NCBI RefSeq assembly: GCF_000761485.1
Contig: NZ_JPMX01000077.1
Coordinates: 11,768-64,571 of the forward strand
Direction of reading: 5' to 3'
DNA length: 52,804 nucleotides
Source of the DNA: Modestobacter caceresii
GTDB lineage: Bacteria > Actinomycetota > Actinomycetes > Mycobacteriales > Geodermatophilaceae
The position numbers were made by a program, and so were the translations under genes. Below, in pieces: positions 27,483 through 35,797 of the stretch. Every line of letters starts with the position of its first letter. Position 1 is the first letter of the stretch. A model generated the notes under the pieces. That model was given only the letters and a program-made list of their open reading frames with translations, did no database searches and was not told where the DNA came from.

Positions 27483-28378
27483 GGGCCCTGGTCACCGGAG
27501 CCGGCGGGTTCGTCGGCCGGCACTTGGTCCACCGGCTGCGCGCGGACGGCTGGGACGTCGTCGGGCTGACCCGGGTGCAGGTCGACCTGGCCGACCCGCG
27601 GGCCGGCGCGGCAGCCGTCGCCGCGGCCGATCCGGACGTGGTCTTCTCCTTGGCCGCGGGCCGAGCCAAGGGGAGTGCCGCGGAGCGGGCCGCGACCACG
27701 GTGGTGAACACCAGCCCCTGGCTCGTCGACGCGCTGCCCGAGCGCTGCCGGACGGTGGTCCGGCTTGGGTCCTCGACCGAGTACGCCGCCGCGCCGCACC
27801 CGCTGGCCGAGGACGCCGCCCTGGAGCCGCGGGGCTTCTTCGGCGCGACCAAGGCCGCCGGCTCGCTCCTGCTGCAGGCGGCCGCGGCCGAGCGCGGCGT
27901 GCGGGCAGCGGTGCTGCGCGCCTTCCAGGTGTACGGGCCGGGGGACCACGCGACCAGGCTGGTCCCCACGGTCCTGCGGGCCGCGGCCACCGGCGAGGTC
28001 GTCCCGTTGCCGGGCCGACTCAGCCGGCGCGACTGGGTGTGGGTGGAGGACGTGGTGGACGCCTGCGTCCGGGCGGCGCTGGCCGACGACCTGCCCCCGG
28101 GCGTGGTCCTCAACATCGGTACGGGGGTGCAGACCAGCACCGAGGAACTCGTGGCCATCGCCCGCGAGGTGACTGGCCGGGCGATCGCCACGGCCCCGGG
28201 GGCCCACCCCGGCCGCTCCTGGGACACCGCCGACTGGGTGTGCGACCCGGCCGCGGCCACCCGGCTCCTCGGATGGCGACCGACCGTCGACCTGGCCGCC
28301 GGCCTGACCCTGACCTGGGCCAGCTCCGGGGGCCAGGAGGGCCCGGCGGCCGGGGGCAGCGGGACCGCGGGTTGGTGA
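27479..28378 (+). CDS. NAD-dependent epimerase/dehydratase-like protein with Tyr-to-Phe active site
   Basis: A 299-residue extended short-chain dehydrogenase. VTGAGGFVGRHL is the NAD loop, DVVFSLAAGRAKG corresponds to the strand-4 region, and VRLGSSTEYA holds the active-site Ser. The catalytic YxxxK position reads FGATK (Phe121, Lys125), so the proton-transferring Tyr is missing. RAFQVYGPGD and SRRDWVWVEDVVDAC are standard for nucleotide-sugar members. It may bind but not turn over a sugar nucleotide, or use another base. Its GTG overlaps the aldolase stop by four bases. Confidence 0.85.
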   Translation: MRALVTGAGGFVGRHLVHRLRADGWDVVGLTRVQVDLADPRAGAAAVAAADPDVVFSLAAGRAKGSAAERAATTVVNTSPWLVDALPERCRTVVRLGSSTEYAAAPHPLAEDAALEPRGFFGATKAAGSLLLQAAAAERGVRAAVLRAFQVYGPGDHATRLVPTVLRAAATGEVVPLPGRLSRRDWVWVEDVVDACVRAALADDLPPGVVLNIGTGVQTSTEELVAIAREVTGRAIATAPGAHPGRSWDTADWVCDPAAATRLLGWRPTVDLAAGLTLTWASSGGQEGPAAGGSGTAGW

Positions 28379-29049
28379 CCCGATCCCGCGTCGCCGTCAT
28401 CGTCCCGGTGTACGGCAACGCCGCGACCCTCCGTCCGCTGGCGGAGCGGCTGGCCGGCGCGCTGACCGGGCGGGACTGGCGGCTGCGCCTGGTCGTCGAT
28501 GCCTCGCCCGACGACAGCCTGGCGGTGGCCGAGGAGTTGTCCCGGGCCGATCCGCGGATCGCGGTCACGGCCCTGTCGGTCAACGTCGGCCAGCACGCCG
28601 CCCTCACCCACGGCCTGGCGGACGAGCCGGAGGCCGACGCGTGGGTGTGCCTCGACGCCGACCTCCAGGACCCTCCCGAGGCGGTGCCCGAGTTGCTGGA
28701 CCGGCTGGCCCGCGGCGACGTGGGTGCGGTCTTCGCCGGGCGGCGGGGACGGTACGAGTCCCGGGTGCGTCAGGCCACCGGAGCGGTCCACCGCCGGCTG
28801 GCCGCCCGGCTGACCGGCCTGCCTCCCGACGCAGGGGCCTTCCTGGTGATGGGACGGGCTGTCCGCGCCACCGTCGTCACCGAGCGCGCCCCCAGCGTCG
28901 TGCTGGCCGTCGGCGCCTCCGGGCAGCCGGTCGCCAGCGTGCCGGTGACGCGGGATCCGCGGCCGGTCGGCGACTCGGCCTGGAGCGGACGGGCGCGGCT
29001 GGCGCAGTCGGTACGGTCGCTCGTCTGGGCCTTGCGCTCCCGGCGCTGA
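28375..29049 (+). CDS. GT2-family glycosyltransferase (DPM-synthase-like)
   Basis: A 224-residue GT-A protein. VAVIVPVYGNAATL and LRLVVDASPDDSL form the nucleotide-binding half, NVGQHAALTHGL is typical of polyprenyl-phosphate sugar transferases, and VCLDADLQDPPEAVPEL carries the DxD (94-96). It lacks the C-terminal membrane helices of ArnC-like enzymes, so it would act at the membrane surface. Its GTG overlaps the epimerase stop (GTGA), completing a rigidly coupled three-gene unit. Sugar and acceptor unknown. Confidence 0.85.
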   Translation: MTRSRVAVIVPVYGNAATLRPLAERLAGALTGRDWRLRLVVDASPDDSLAVAEELSRADPRIAVTALSVNVGQHAALTHGLADEPEADAWVCLDADLQDPPEAVPELLDRLARGDVGAVFAGRRGRYESRVRQATGAVHRRLAARLTGLPPDAGAFLVMGRAVRATVVTERAPSVVLAVGASGQPVASVPVTRDPRPVGDSAWSGRARLAQSVRSLVWALRSRR

Positions 29050-29086
29050 GCCGGCCCGAGGCTGCTGCTGCGCAGGCAGGCGCTGG

Positions 29087-30547
29087 TCAGCTCCGGCCCG
29101 GACGGTCCCAGCGCTGCACGACCAGATCGGTCTTCGCCGCTGGGAAGTCCCACTGCTCGGTCATCCGAAGGCCGGCCCCGATAAGCACGGCGTCGTCGTC
29201 GGTGGGGACCGGTTCGCCGTCGATCAACCGGCGGACCAGCCACACCCGGTCGGCGGAGCCGGGGGCGTCGTCCGGCGGTAGCACGACGTCGGGGCGGAGG
29301 CCCGGGGCCGCCACCCGGACGTAGTGGTCCAATCCGGTGGCCGAACGCTGGTCGGCGGCGACGACCGGCTCCCCGGCGCGGTGGAACTGCGCCAGCAGGG
29401 CCACCACATCGTCGGAACGTTCCCGCGGTCCCCGGTCGGCCAGCGGGGCAGCGGCCACCAGAGAGCAGCCCACCAGCAGCGCAGTCGCCGGGCCCCGCGC
29501 CTTCCGCGGCAGCGCCCACGCGCCGGCTGCGGCGAGTACGCCCAGCCCGATCAGCCCGACGAGCAGGTACCTCGGGTGGTACACCGGCCGCAGCTGCTCG
29601 GCGGTCATCAGCAGGGCCAGCGGCACCAGCACCCAGGACACGGCCACCAGCCGCACCCCGCGCGCCCGCACCGCGCCCACGAGCGCCAGACCGACGGTCA
29701 GGTAGAGCGCCGGCCCCCGCCCGCCCGCCCAGGCCGTCGCGGCCAGTGCGGCCAGTTCCCCGCCGGTGTCACGGAGGTGCTCGGCGTTGCGGCTGCCGGT
29801 GCCGTTCAGCAGGTTCACCACGATCAGCCCGACGGTCGGCAGGACGGCGACCGCGCCGACGACGGCCGGCCCGACCGCCCGGCGGCCGCGCAGCACCAGC
29901 GCCGCCAGGACGAAGGCGGCGAGCACGGTCGCGGCGTACCAGTGGGCCAGGCCCATGCCCGCGCCGGCGAGGCCGAACAGCACGAGGCCGGTGGGCGGGT
30001 CCTGCAGCCAGCGGGTCAGCCCCAGCAGCGCCCCGCCGGTCGCGAGCACCGCCAGCCCGTAGCTGCGTGCCTCCACCGCCTGCTCCAGCAGCAACGGGCT
30101 GCTGGCGACCACCACCCCGGCCAGGACGCCCGTCCCGGTGCCGGCCAGCCGGCTGACCGCCCGGGTGATCAGCGCCAGCCCGCCGGCGGCGGCCAGCAGT
30201 GACAGCACCCGCAGGGAGGTGTCCCCGCCCAGCCCGGGAAGTGCGCTCCAGGCCCAGGTGACCAGGTAGTAGGGGGCGTTGTAGGACGGCGGCACGTCGA
30301 CCAGATAGCTCGTGGTGCCCCGGCCCTGGACGACCGCGCTGACGATGGTGCCCAGCGATCGCCGGGAGACCTCCGCGGTGAACAGCTCGTCGAACCACAG
30401 CCCGTGGCCGGGGAGCAGGAGCACGGTGCCGAGGGCGAGCAGGAGAGCGGGGGGCAGCACCTCCCACGGTCGCCAGCGCCGGCCGGCAGGCCGCTCGGCG
30501 CCGGGTTCGACGCGGGGGCGGATCGTTGCCCCGGCCGCCTGCGTCAC
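29087..30547 (-). CDS. GT39/ArnT-like polytopic glycosyltransferase
   Basis: A 486-residue membrane protein with about 10-12 helices. The first extracellular loop has GLWFDELFTAEVSRRSL, whose Asp-Glu pair is the catalytic motif of GT-C enzymes, followed by NAPYYLVTWAW. A soluble C-terminal part (about 120 residues) lies outside the membrane. Such enzymes take a sugar from a polyprenyl-phosphate donor to an extracytoplasmic acceptor. It converges with the GT2 gene, which could make such a donor; that link is inference. The GTG at 30547 sits six bases behind TACGGT, a leaderless-type promoter. Confidence 0.85.
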   Translation of the reverse strand: MTQAAGATIRPRVEPGAERPAGRRWRPWEVLPPALLLALGTVLLLPGHGLWFDELFTAEVSRRSLGTIVSAVVQGRGTTSYLVDVPPSYNAPYYLVTWAWSALPGLGGDTSLRVLSLLAAAGGLALITRAVSRLAGTGTGVLAGVVVASSPLLLEQAVEARSYGLAVLATGGALLGLTRWLQDPPTGLVLFGLAGAGMGLAHWYAATVLAAFVLAALVLRGRRAVGPAVVGAVAVLPTVGLIVVNLLNGTGSRNAEHLRDTGGELAALAATAWAGGRGPALYLTVGLALVGAVRARGVRLVAVSWVLVPLALLMTAEQLRPVYHPRYLLVGLIGLGVLAAAGAWALPRKARGPATALLVGCSLVAAAPLADRGPRERSDDVVALLAQFHRAGEPVVAADQRSATGLDHYVRVAAPGLRPDVVLPPDDAPGSADRVWLVRRLIDGEPVPTDDDAVLIGAGLRMTEQWDFPAAKTDLVVQRWDRPGRS

Positions 30548-31096
30548 GGGTGCACCGTAGCCGGACGGCCGGGGGAGAAGTGAGGGGAGGCTTGCCTCCG
30601 GCGACGCCGGGCGGGGGGCGAGGCGACCGCAGCACCCCGCCCCTCGCCGTCCTCCTCCTGGCCCGCCGGTCAGACGGCGGGCGGTACCGCGCTCGCCGCC
30701 ACCAGACCGGCGCGCTCCCACACCCGGTCGCGGTCAGCACCTCGGCGCCGTCGCCCCAGGCGCCGATTGAGCAGTTGCATGAGATTGGCACGCGTGGAGT
30801 TGCCTGAGCTGCCAAGAGTTGCGCCTTGACAATCTCAGGTCGCGCGTTGCCAAACGCGTGCCGATTGGCACATGCAGCGATTGGCACAAGCAACTCTTGG
30901 CACACGCAACCCACGAGGCGAGGTCCTGGTCCGTGGCGGGGTCGGCTGCGCGGGGCGCTGGCTCCAGCACCCCGTCCGACGGCGCGAGAGCGACCCGTTG
31001 CCGTGTCCCCATCGGGGCGCCGAGTAGCGGAACGGAAGTGGGCGTCTACCGCGGTTCCGGGCCGCCCCTGCCCGAGCGCGTCCGGCACGATGGGGG
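30548..31096. other. Non-coding stretch between the GT39 gene and a gene remnant
   Basis: I see no credible gene in these 549 bases. The short open frames on both strands have shadow-like Arg/Pro composition. The first part is ordinary high-GC spacer holding the GT39 promoter (30554-30559, minus strand). The middle holds the repeat island at 30773-30909. The last part is again high-GC with no recognisable signal. Confidence 0.6.
30773..30909. repeat. Iteron-like island of TTGGCA words and nested inverted repeats
   Basis: Six copies of TTGGCA/TGCCAA lie within 120 bp (30785, 30810, 30848, 30865, 30881, 30897). Three imperfect 16-bp direct repeats run head to tail at 30862-30877, 30878-30893 and 30894-30909. 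Exact inverted pairs include a 12-mer (TGCCAAGAGTTG at 30810 with its complement at 30891-30902), a 7-mer (30781-30787 with 30830-30836) and a hairpin CGCGTT/AACGCG (30843-30858). A further pair, 30784-30795 with 30854-30865, matches at 11 of 12. AGTTGC recurs at 30773, 30798 and 30817. The stretch is clearly richer in A and T than its surroundings. Origin, recombination site, operator array and structured RNA are all possible. Confidence 0.6.
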
Positions 31097-31453
31097 TTGG
31101 GAGCCTTGGGCCTAGAGACGACGGGGACACCGAGCGGCAGGTCGGCACGGTGCGGGGCGGCCCGCACACCGACGGCGATCATCACGTTCCGCGGGCTGGC
31201 CGAGCAGGCCAGCCTTGGTCGGCGGATCCGGGTGGTCGGCGAGGTCGACTTCGGCACCACCGACGCTGACTGGCACGAGTGGCAGCGGTATGAGGCGGTC
31301 ATCAACTCCGCCTTCGCCGCCTCGCCGCTGTGGGGGTTGTGCGTGATGAGCACCGCGCTGCCCGAGCCGGTGCTGACCGCTGTCCGACGGACCCATCCGC
31401 AGCTGCTCGGCGCCGCAGGCCGGGCGGCCAACCCCGACTACGTCGACCCGTAG
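31097..31453 (+). pseudogene. Remnant of a MEDS-domain sensory protein
   Basis: The translated segment IRVVGEVDFGTTDADWHEWQRYEAVINSAF, then SPLWGLCVMSTALPEPVLTAVRRTHPQLL and NPDYVDP, matches the C-terminal half of MEDS (DcmR-type) sensory domains that occur with anti-sigma regulators. The N-terminal half, which would carry the nucleotide- or ligand-binding core, is missing. The 40 or so residues before the match look random and the start is a TTG without a ribosome site. I read this as a decayed fragment. Confidence 0.6.
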
Positions 31454-32144
31454 CCCCACCCACCTACCGTGTGGGTCAGCGGCCTGGCCTTCTTGTCAGC
31501 TGCTTCCGGTGGCGCACCGTCAAGGGCATGTGGTGGCCTTCGCGCGCGGCGCAGCAGCAGCGTCCTCCTCAGTCCGGGCCGCACGCCACCAGTACTCGCG
31601 GCCGGTCTGCACTGTTGCGCCGACTGGCGCTGGCCGAGCGGGATGTCCTAGCGCTGTGCCAGGCCGGCATCGGCGATCCCACCCTCACCCCCCTGCTCAC
31701 CTGGCCGAGCTACGGGACCGGCTGTGTGCGTGCACCACCGCGCCCACGCTCGACCCCGACCTTCGTCCGCGGCGATCGGGCAACGGCTACGGCGGCGTCG
31801 TGCTGCGTGATCCGTTCCGCCCCCCGGCCGGCGAGAACGCGGATGACGTGCCGGACCCCTACCGCCCGTAGGAGACCTGGCGGGTCTTCGCCGGCTACAT
31901 CACCCGACACAGCGACGACGGGACCCGGTGTTGGCCGACCCGGAGTTCGATCTGGCGGAGTGGCTCGTCAGCCTGTTGCAGGCCGTCGGCGCATGCGTGC
32001 CCACCGAGATGGCCCGTGCGCGCAGCCGACACCGGGCGACCTGCAGTGCGACCGTGCAAGCGAGAGGCCCGCACGCCTGACCTGTGGGTCACACGACCGT
32101 TGCCAGTGCCGTGGAGGGCGGCGGCGCTGCGTAGATCCAGGCCC
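31454..32144. other. Decayed sequence with no intact gene
   Basis: Protein-like phrases occur in changing frames, for example AELRDRLCACTTAPTLDPDLRPRRSGNGYGGVVLRDPF ending at 31871, and FDLAEWLVSLLQAVGAC near 31950-31995. Frame changes and in-frame stops interrupt them. This is what frameshifted remnants of one or two accessory genes look like; I cannot name the original families. Confidence 0.45.
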
Positions 32145-33137
32145 GTGTACGACAGCGTCACCACGTGGCGGCTCTACTCGGCCGAGCAGAGCATCCGGCT
32201 GGGGCAGCCTCTGACCGACGTCACTGCCGCCCGGGGTCTCGTGCGCCGGGTGGAGCGGTCAGCGTGGTGGCGGGACAACGTCGCCTACGACGTCCGAGTG
32301 GGCGTGCGGCTCGGAGGATGCGAGGCCGATGGGTGGGTCAGCTCGTTCGCGCGCCCGGGCGGTCTGGGGCAGTCCACGTCGTGGACCATCAGCCTGCACC
32401 CCTCGATGCTCAACGACATGATCGTGTTCCACGAGCTGGCGCACTGCATCGCACCCCGCTGGCAGCACTCCGGCCGGCCGCGCCGGAGCGGGGAGCTGCC
32501 CAACCACATCCGGTGCTCCGCACACGGTCCGGGGTTCGCCGCGGCGTCGGCCGAGCTGGCCGGGCAGTTCGGGACCGTCGAGCATCACGACGAGCTCCGC
32601 GTGGCCTACCACCACTTCCAGGTCCCGGTCCTGGCGTGGGAGGAGTACCTCGCTGCGGTGCAGGGCAGCCTGCTGGCCGAGCGGGACATCGTCGAGATGC
32701 ACCGGGAGGTCGACGAGCTGTTCTCCAGCCAGCCATCCACCCGCTCAGGGAGCGTCCCACAGTGGACGTGGGGCGACCGGCTCCGCAGCGTGCGGGGCAG
32801 CGCCGGCACCGGCCCGCGCCGTGGCATGAGCCGGGAGCACCTGGCCCAGCTGGTCTCGCGGGTGGAGCGGTGCTCACCGCGCGACGTGCAGCGCCTGGAG
32901 GCTGCCGCGCACCCGCCCGAGGATCCACGGCTGCGCCGGCTCGGCATGTGCATGGCCGTCGCCTTGGGCTTCGACCCGATCTACGCCCGCTTCCAGCTGG
33001 GGCTGGCGCGGTGGGACTGCGACGTGAAACTGGATGAGCTGGCGGCGATCAACCCCGAGTGGGTGCAGCTCGTGGAGACGATGAACGCCCAGCTGGCGGC
33101 ACGACCACCCCGCTGGGCAGTCGACGGGGACCGGTGA
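32145..33137 (+). CDS. HExxH zinc-metalloprotease-like protein of unknown function
   Basis: About 330 residues. VFHELAHCIAPRW (His96, Glu97, His100) is a zincin motif, followed 27 residues later by CSAHGPGF, whose His127 is a plausible third ligand; the HExxH...HGxxF spacing recalls SprT-like and actinobacterial metallohydrolase families. No signal peptide, so probably cytoplasmic. The C-terminal 80 residues, after SREHLAQLVSRVERCSPRDV, form a separate helical part. The GTG at 32145 is chosen because the upstream in-frame residues look random; TAGATC seven bases before it could be a leaderless -10. It lies at the edge of a scarred region. Confidence 0.7.
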   Translation: MYDSVTTWRLYSAEQSIRLGQPLTDVTAARGLVRRVERSAWWRDNVAYDVRVGVRLGGCEADGWVSSFARPGGLGQSTSWTISLHPSMLNDMIVFHELAHCIAPRWQHSGRPRRSGELPNHIRCSAHGPGFAAASAELAGQFGTVEHHDELRVAYHHFQVPVLAWEEYLAAVQGSLLAERDIVEMHREVDELFSSQPSTRSGSVPQWTWGDRLRSVRGSAGTGPRRGMSREHLAQLVSRVERCSPRDVQRLEAAAHPPEDPRLRRLGMCMAVALGFDPIYARFQLGLARWDCDVKLDELAAINPEWVQLVETMNAQLAARPPRWAVDGDR

Positions 33138-33317
33138 GGTCGCTGCCGTCGTCGCCGGCTGCTACCCGCACCCGCCGTGAAGCGCGGGGAGCTGGTCCGC
33201 GGGCCCGGCGGGGCAGCATTCGCTGACCATTGGTCGACAGAGCTGCTGACCGTTGCTCCCGGCTGCTGGCGCTGCTTCCAGTGGTCCGCCAGACCCCGGA
33301 CGGACTATCGCTCGATG

Positions 33318-33339
33318 ATACTATCCTGAAGGATAGTAT
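33318..33339. promoter_or_regulatory. Perfect 22-bp palindromic operator before the ATPase gene
   Basis: Arms ATACTATCCT and AGGATAGTAT are exact complements around a two-base centre. The sequence is strikingly AT-rich for this genome and sits 26 bp upstream of the ATPase start, overlapping TACTAT and TAGTAT, both usable as -10 boxes. It should be the target of a dimeric repressor. Its TACTAT/ATAGTA ends resemble the BlaI-type operator half-sites later in the window, but the spacing is longer. Confidence 0.7.
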
Positions 33340-33364
33340 ACTTCCAGGGTAGGCAGGTGGCGGC

Positions 33365-34786
33365 ATGGGCGTCTTCATCGGGCGGGACGAGCAGCTGCGG
33401 CTGCTGGACCACCAGCTCGATCTGGTCCGCGCCGGCGGCGACCGGCCGGGCCGTGCGCTGCTGGTCCGCGGCCGTCGCCGGGTGGGCAAGTCCCGGCTGA
33501 TCGAGGAGTTCATCGAGCGGGCCGGGGTGTCGCACGTGTACTTCACCGCCTCGATGCAGTCGCCGGCCGAGGAGTTGCGGCTGTTCGCCCAGGAAGTCGC
33601 CGACTCCGACCTCCCCGGTGCGGAGACCTTCGCCGGTGTCGTCCCGGGCACCTGGGAGGCCGCGCTGCGGTTGCTGGCCACCGCCGTGTCGACCGATGGG
33701 CCGAGCATCGTCGTGATCGATGAGCTGCCGTACCTGACCGGCGCTGACACGGCGTTCGAGGGCACGCTGCAGAAGGTGTTCGACCGGGTCATCGCTCGCC
33801 ACCCGGTGCTGCTCATCGGCGTCGGCTCGGATCTGGCGATGATGGAGGCGCTCAACGAGTACGGCCGCCCCTTCCACCAGCGCGCTACCGAGATGGTCGT
33901 GCCGTCGCTGAGCCCCCGGGAGGTCGGCGCCATGCTCGATCTCGACCCGGCTGCCACCTTCGATGCCTACCTCGTCACCGGCGGCCTGCCGCTGATCTGC
34001 CAGGAGTGGCCCCGTGGCCTGTCCCTGTGGGAGTACCTTGAGGGGGCACTGTCGCACTCCACATCGGCGCTGCTGGTCAGCGGCGAACGGGCACTGGCCG
34101 CCGAGTTCCCCACTGAGACCCAGGCCCGGCGTGTGCTGTCGACGATCGGTTCGGGCCAGCGCACCTTCACCACGATTGGGCGGAAGGCCGGCGACCTTCC
34201 CCAGCCGTCCCTGAATCGGTCGCTGACGCTGCTGCGCAGCAAGCGCGTCGTGGCCGCCGACATCCCGCTGTCGACCGCAGCCTCCCGGGAGACCCGCTAC
34301 CGGGTCGCGGACCCCTACCTGCGGTTCTGGCTCAGCTTCCTCGGCCCGCACCTCGCCGAGATCGACCGCGGCCGCGGCGACCGGGTGCTCGGGCGCATCC
34401 AGTCCGCGTGGACCTCCTGGCGCGGCCGCGCCATCGAACCGGTCATCCGGGAGACCCTGTCCCGGCTGCCGGCCGAAGCCCGCGGCGGGGCCGGCGGCGT
34501 CGTCGGCGGCTTCTGGACCCGCACCAACAACCCCGAGATCGACCTGGTCATCGCCGACCGCGAGCCGGTCGCCCAGCGCATCCAGGCAGTCGGCTCCATC
34601 AAGTGGCTGGAGAACCAGCCGTTCGACGATCGCGACTTCGCAGCACTGGTCACCCACCGCGGCCAGCTGCCGGGGGCGTCGGCCAGCACCCCACTGCTGG
34701 TGGTGTCCCGCTCCGGAACGACGTTCGAGGGCGTCCCGGTGCTGGGGCCCGAGCAGCTACTCGACGGCTGGCGCCGACCCCACTGA
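33365..34786 (+). CDS. Archaeal-type ATPase with C-terminal DUF234 nuclease-like domain
   Basis: A 473-residue STAND/AAA-type protein. It opens FIGRDEQLRLL, has Walker A GRRRVGKS (36-43), Walker B in SIVVIDELPYL, and a sensor-like VLLIGVGSDLAMM. A winged-helix middle (about 260-310, TFTTIGRKAGDLPQPSLNRSLTLL) precedes the DUF234 part, where NNPEIDLVIA and AVGSIKW resemble a PD-(D/E)XK core (Glu-Ile-Asp followed by a Lys strand). Such genes are mobile and scattered among prokaryotes; defence or toxin roles are suspected but unproven. It is monocistronic behind a perfect palindrome and converges with the metal operon. Confidence 0.88.
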   Translation: MGVFIGRDEQLRLLDHQLDLVRAGGDRPGRALLVRGRRRVGKSRLIEEFIERAGVSHVYFTASMQSPAEELRLFAQEVADSDLPGAETFAGVVPGTWEAALRLLATAVSTDGPSIVVIDELPYLTGADTAFEGTLQKVFDRVIARHPVLLIGVGSDLAMMEALNEYGRPFHQRATEMVVPSLSPREVGAMLDLDPAATFDAYLVTGGLPLICQEWPRGLSLWEYLEGALSHSTSALLVSGERALAAEFPTETQARRVLSTIGSGQRTFTTIGRKAGDLPQPSLNRSLTLLRSKRVVAADIPLSTAASRETRYRVADPYLRFWLSFLGPHLAEIDRGRGDRVLGRIQSAWTSWRGRAIEPVIRETLSRLPAEARGGAGGVVGGFWTRTNNPEIDLVIADREPVAQRIQAVGSIKWLENQPFDDRDFAALVTHRGQLPGASASTPLLVVSRSGTTFEGVPVLGPEQLLDGWRRPH

Positions 34787-34870
34787 CCCCACCGGCGGCG
34801 AAGACATCGCCGGGTGCCCGGCCCGCCGCAGTGCGATCGACGTGACCGCCCTGGGGTGGACGTACGCCGG

Positions 34871-35797
34871 TCAGTCGTGGGCGACGAGCTCGTGGTCGGC
34901 GTGCGTGGCGGCCTCCAGCTGGAAGGTCGAGTGCTCGACGCTGATGTCGAAGTGCTCGGCGAGGCAGGCCTGCAGTCGGTCGAGCACCTGCGGGGCGTGC
35001 CCGTCGTAGAAGCAGGAGTCCTCCACGACGACGTGCGCGGTGAGCACCGGCAGCCCGGTGGTGATCTGGGAGGCGTGCAGGTCGTGGACCGCCAGCACGC
35101 GGGGTTGGGCGAGCAGGTGGGTGCGCACGGCGTCCAGATCGAGTCCCGGTGGGGCGCTCTCCAACAGCACCGACACCGTTTCGCGCAGCAGCTTGAGCGT
35201 GCGCGGCACGATGAGCGCGACGATCACCAGGGAGGCGATCGCGTCGGCCTGCTGCCATCCGGTGAGCGCGATGACGGCGGCGGAGACCAGCACCGCGACC
35301 GAGCCCAGCGCGTCGTTGACGACCTCGAGCAGCGCCGCGCGCATGTTGACGCTGCCCTCGCGGGCGCCGCCGCGGGTGAGCACCAGGATGCCGATGATGT
35401 TGGCGGCCAGGCCGAACGCGCCGAAGACCAGCACGGAGGTGGAGGCCACCTCGGTCGGCTCGAACAGCCGGCCGACGGCCTCGATGCAGATCCAGCTGCC
35501 GACGGCCAGCAGCACGGCGGCTTGCAGGGTGGCGCCGAGCACCTCGGCCCGCCGGTACCCCCAGGTGCGCCGGGCCGTGGCCGGGCGCAACGCCAAGGTG
35601 GCCGCAAGCAGTGCGATGACCAGGCCGGCGGCGTCGGTGGCGGCGTGCGCGGAGTCCGCGGCGAGCGCCAGGGATCCCGAGACCAGCGCGCCGACCAGTT
35701 GCAGGACGAGCACGCTGACGGTCAGGGCGAGCACGATGAGCAGGCGGCGGCGGTCGGCTCCGGCCCCGCCGTGCGCGTGGTCGTGTCCGGCGCTCAT
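34871..35797 (-). CDS. Cation diffusion facilitator (CzcD/ZitB-type)
   Basis: A 308-residue CDF exporter. It starts with a His-rich loop (MSAGHDHAHGG), has six helices, and shows the transport-site pattern in LALAADSAHAATDAAGL (helix 2, Asp and His) and LLEVVNDALGSVAVL (helix 5, Asn-Asp). The cytoplasmic C-terminal metallochaperone-like domain ends with several His. Likely substrate Zn(II) and related divalent ions. AAGGAG precedes the ATG, which overlaps the previous gene's stop as ATGA. It is the last gene of the ArsR-led operon. Confidence 0.92.
   Translation of the reverse strand: MSAGHDHAHGGAGADRRRLLIVLALTVSVLVLQLVGALVSGSLALAADSAHAATDAAGLVIALLAATLALRPATARRTWGYRRAEVLGATLQAAVLLAVGSWICIEAVGRLFEPTEVASTSVLVFGAFGLAANIIGILVLTRGGAREGSVNMRAALLEVVNDALGSVAVLVSAAVIALTGWQQADAIASLVIVALIVPRTLKLLRETVSVLLESAPPGLDLDAVRTHLLAQPRVLAVHDLHASQITTGLPVLTAHVVVEDSCFYDGHAPQVLDRLQACLAEHFDISVEHSTFQLEAATHADHELVAHD

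Noticed and set aside
30862-30909. 16-bp repeats considered as a CRISPR array
   Set aside because: Repeats are head to tail without unique spacers, only three copies, and no cas gene is in the window.
31509-31871. 120-codon plus-strand frame in the scarred region
   Set aside because: The C-terminal half looks protein-like but the N-terminal half is random and frames are broken around it; kept only as decayed sequence.
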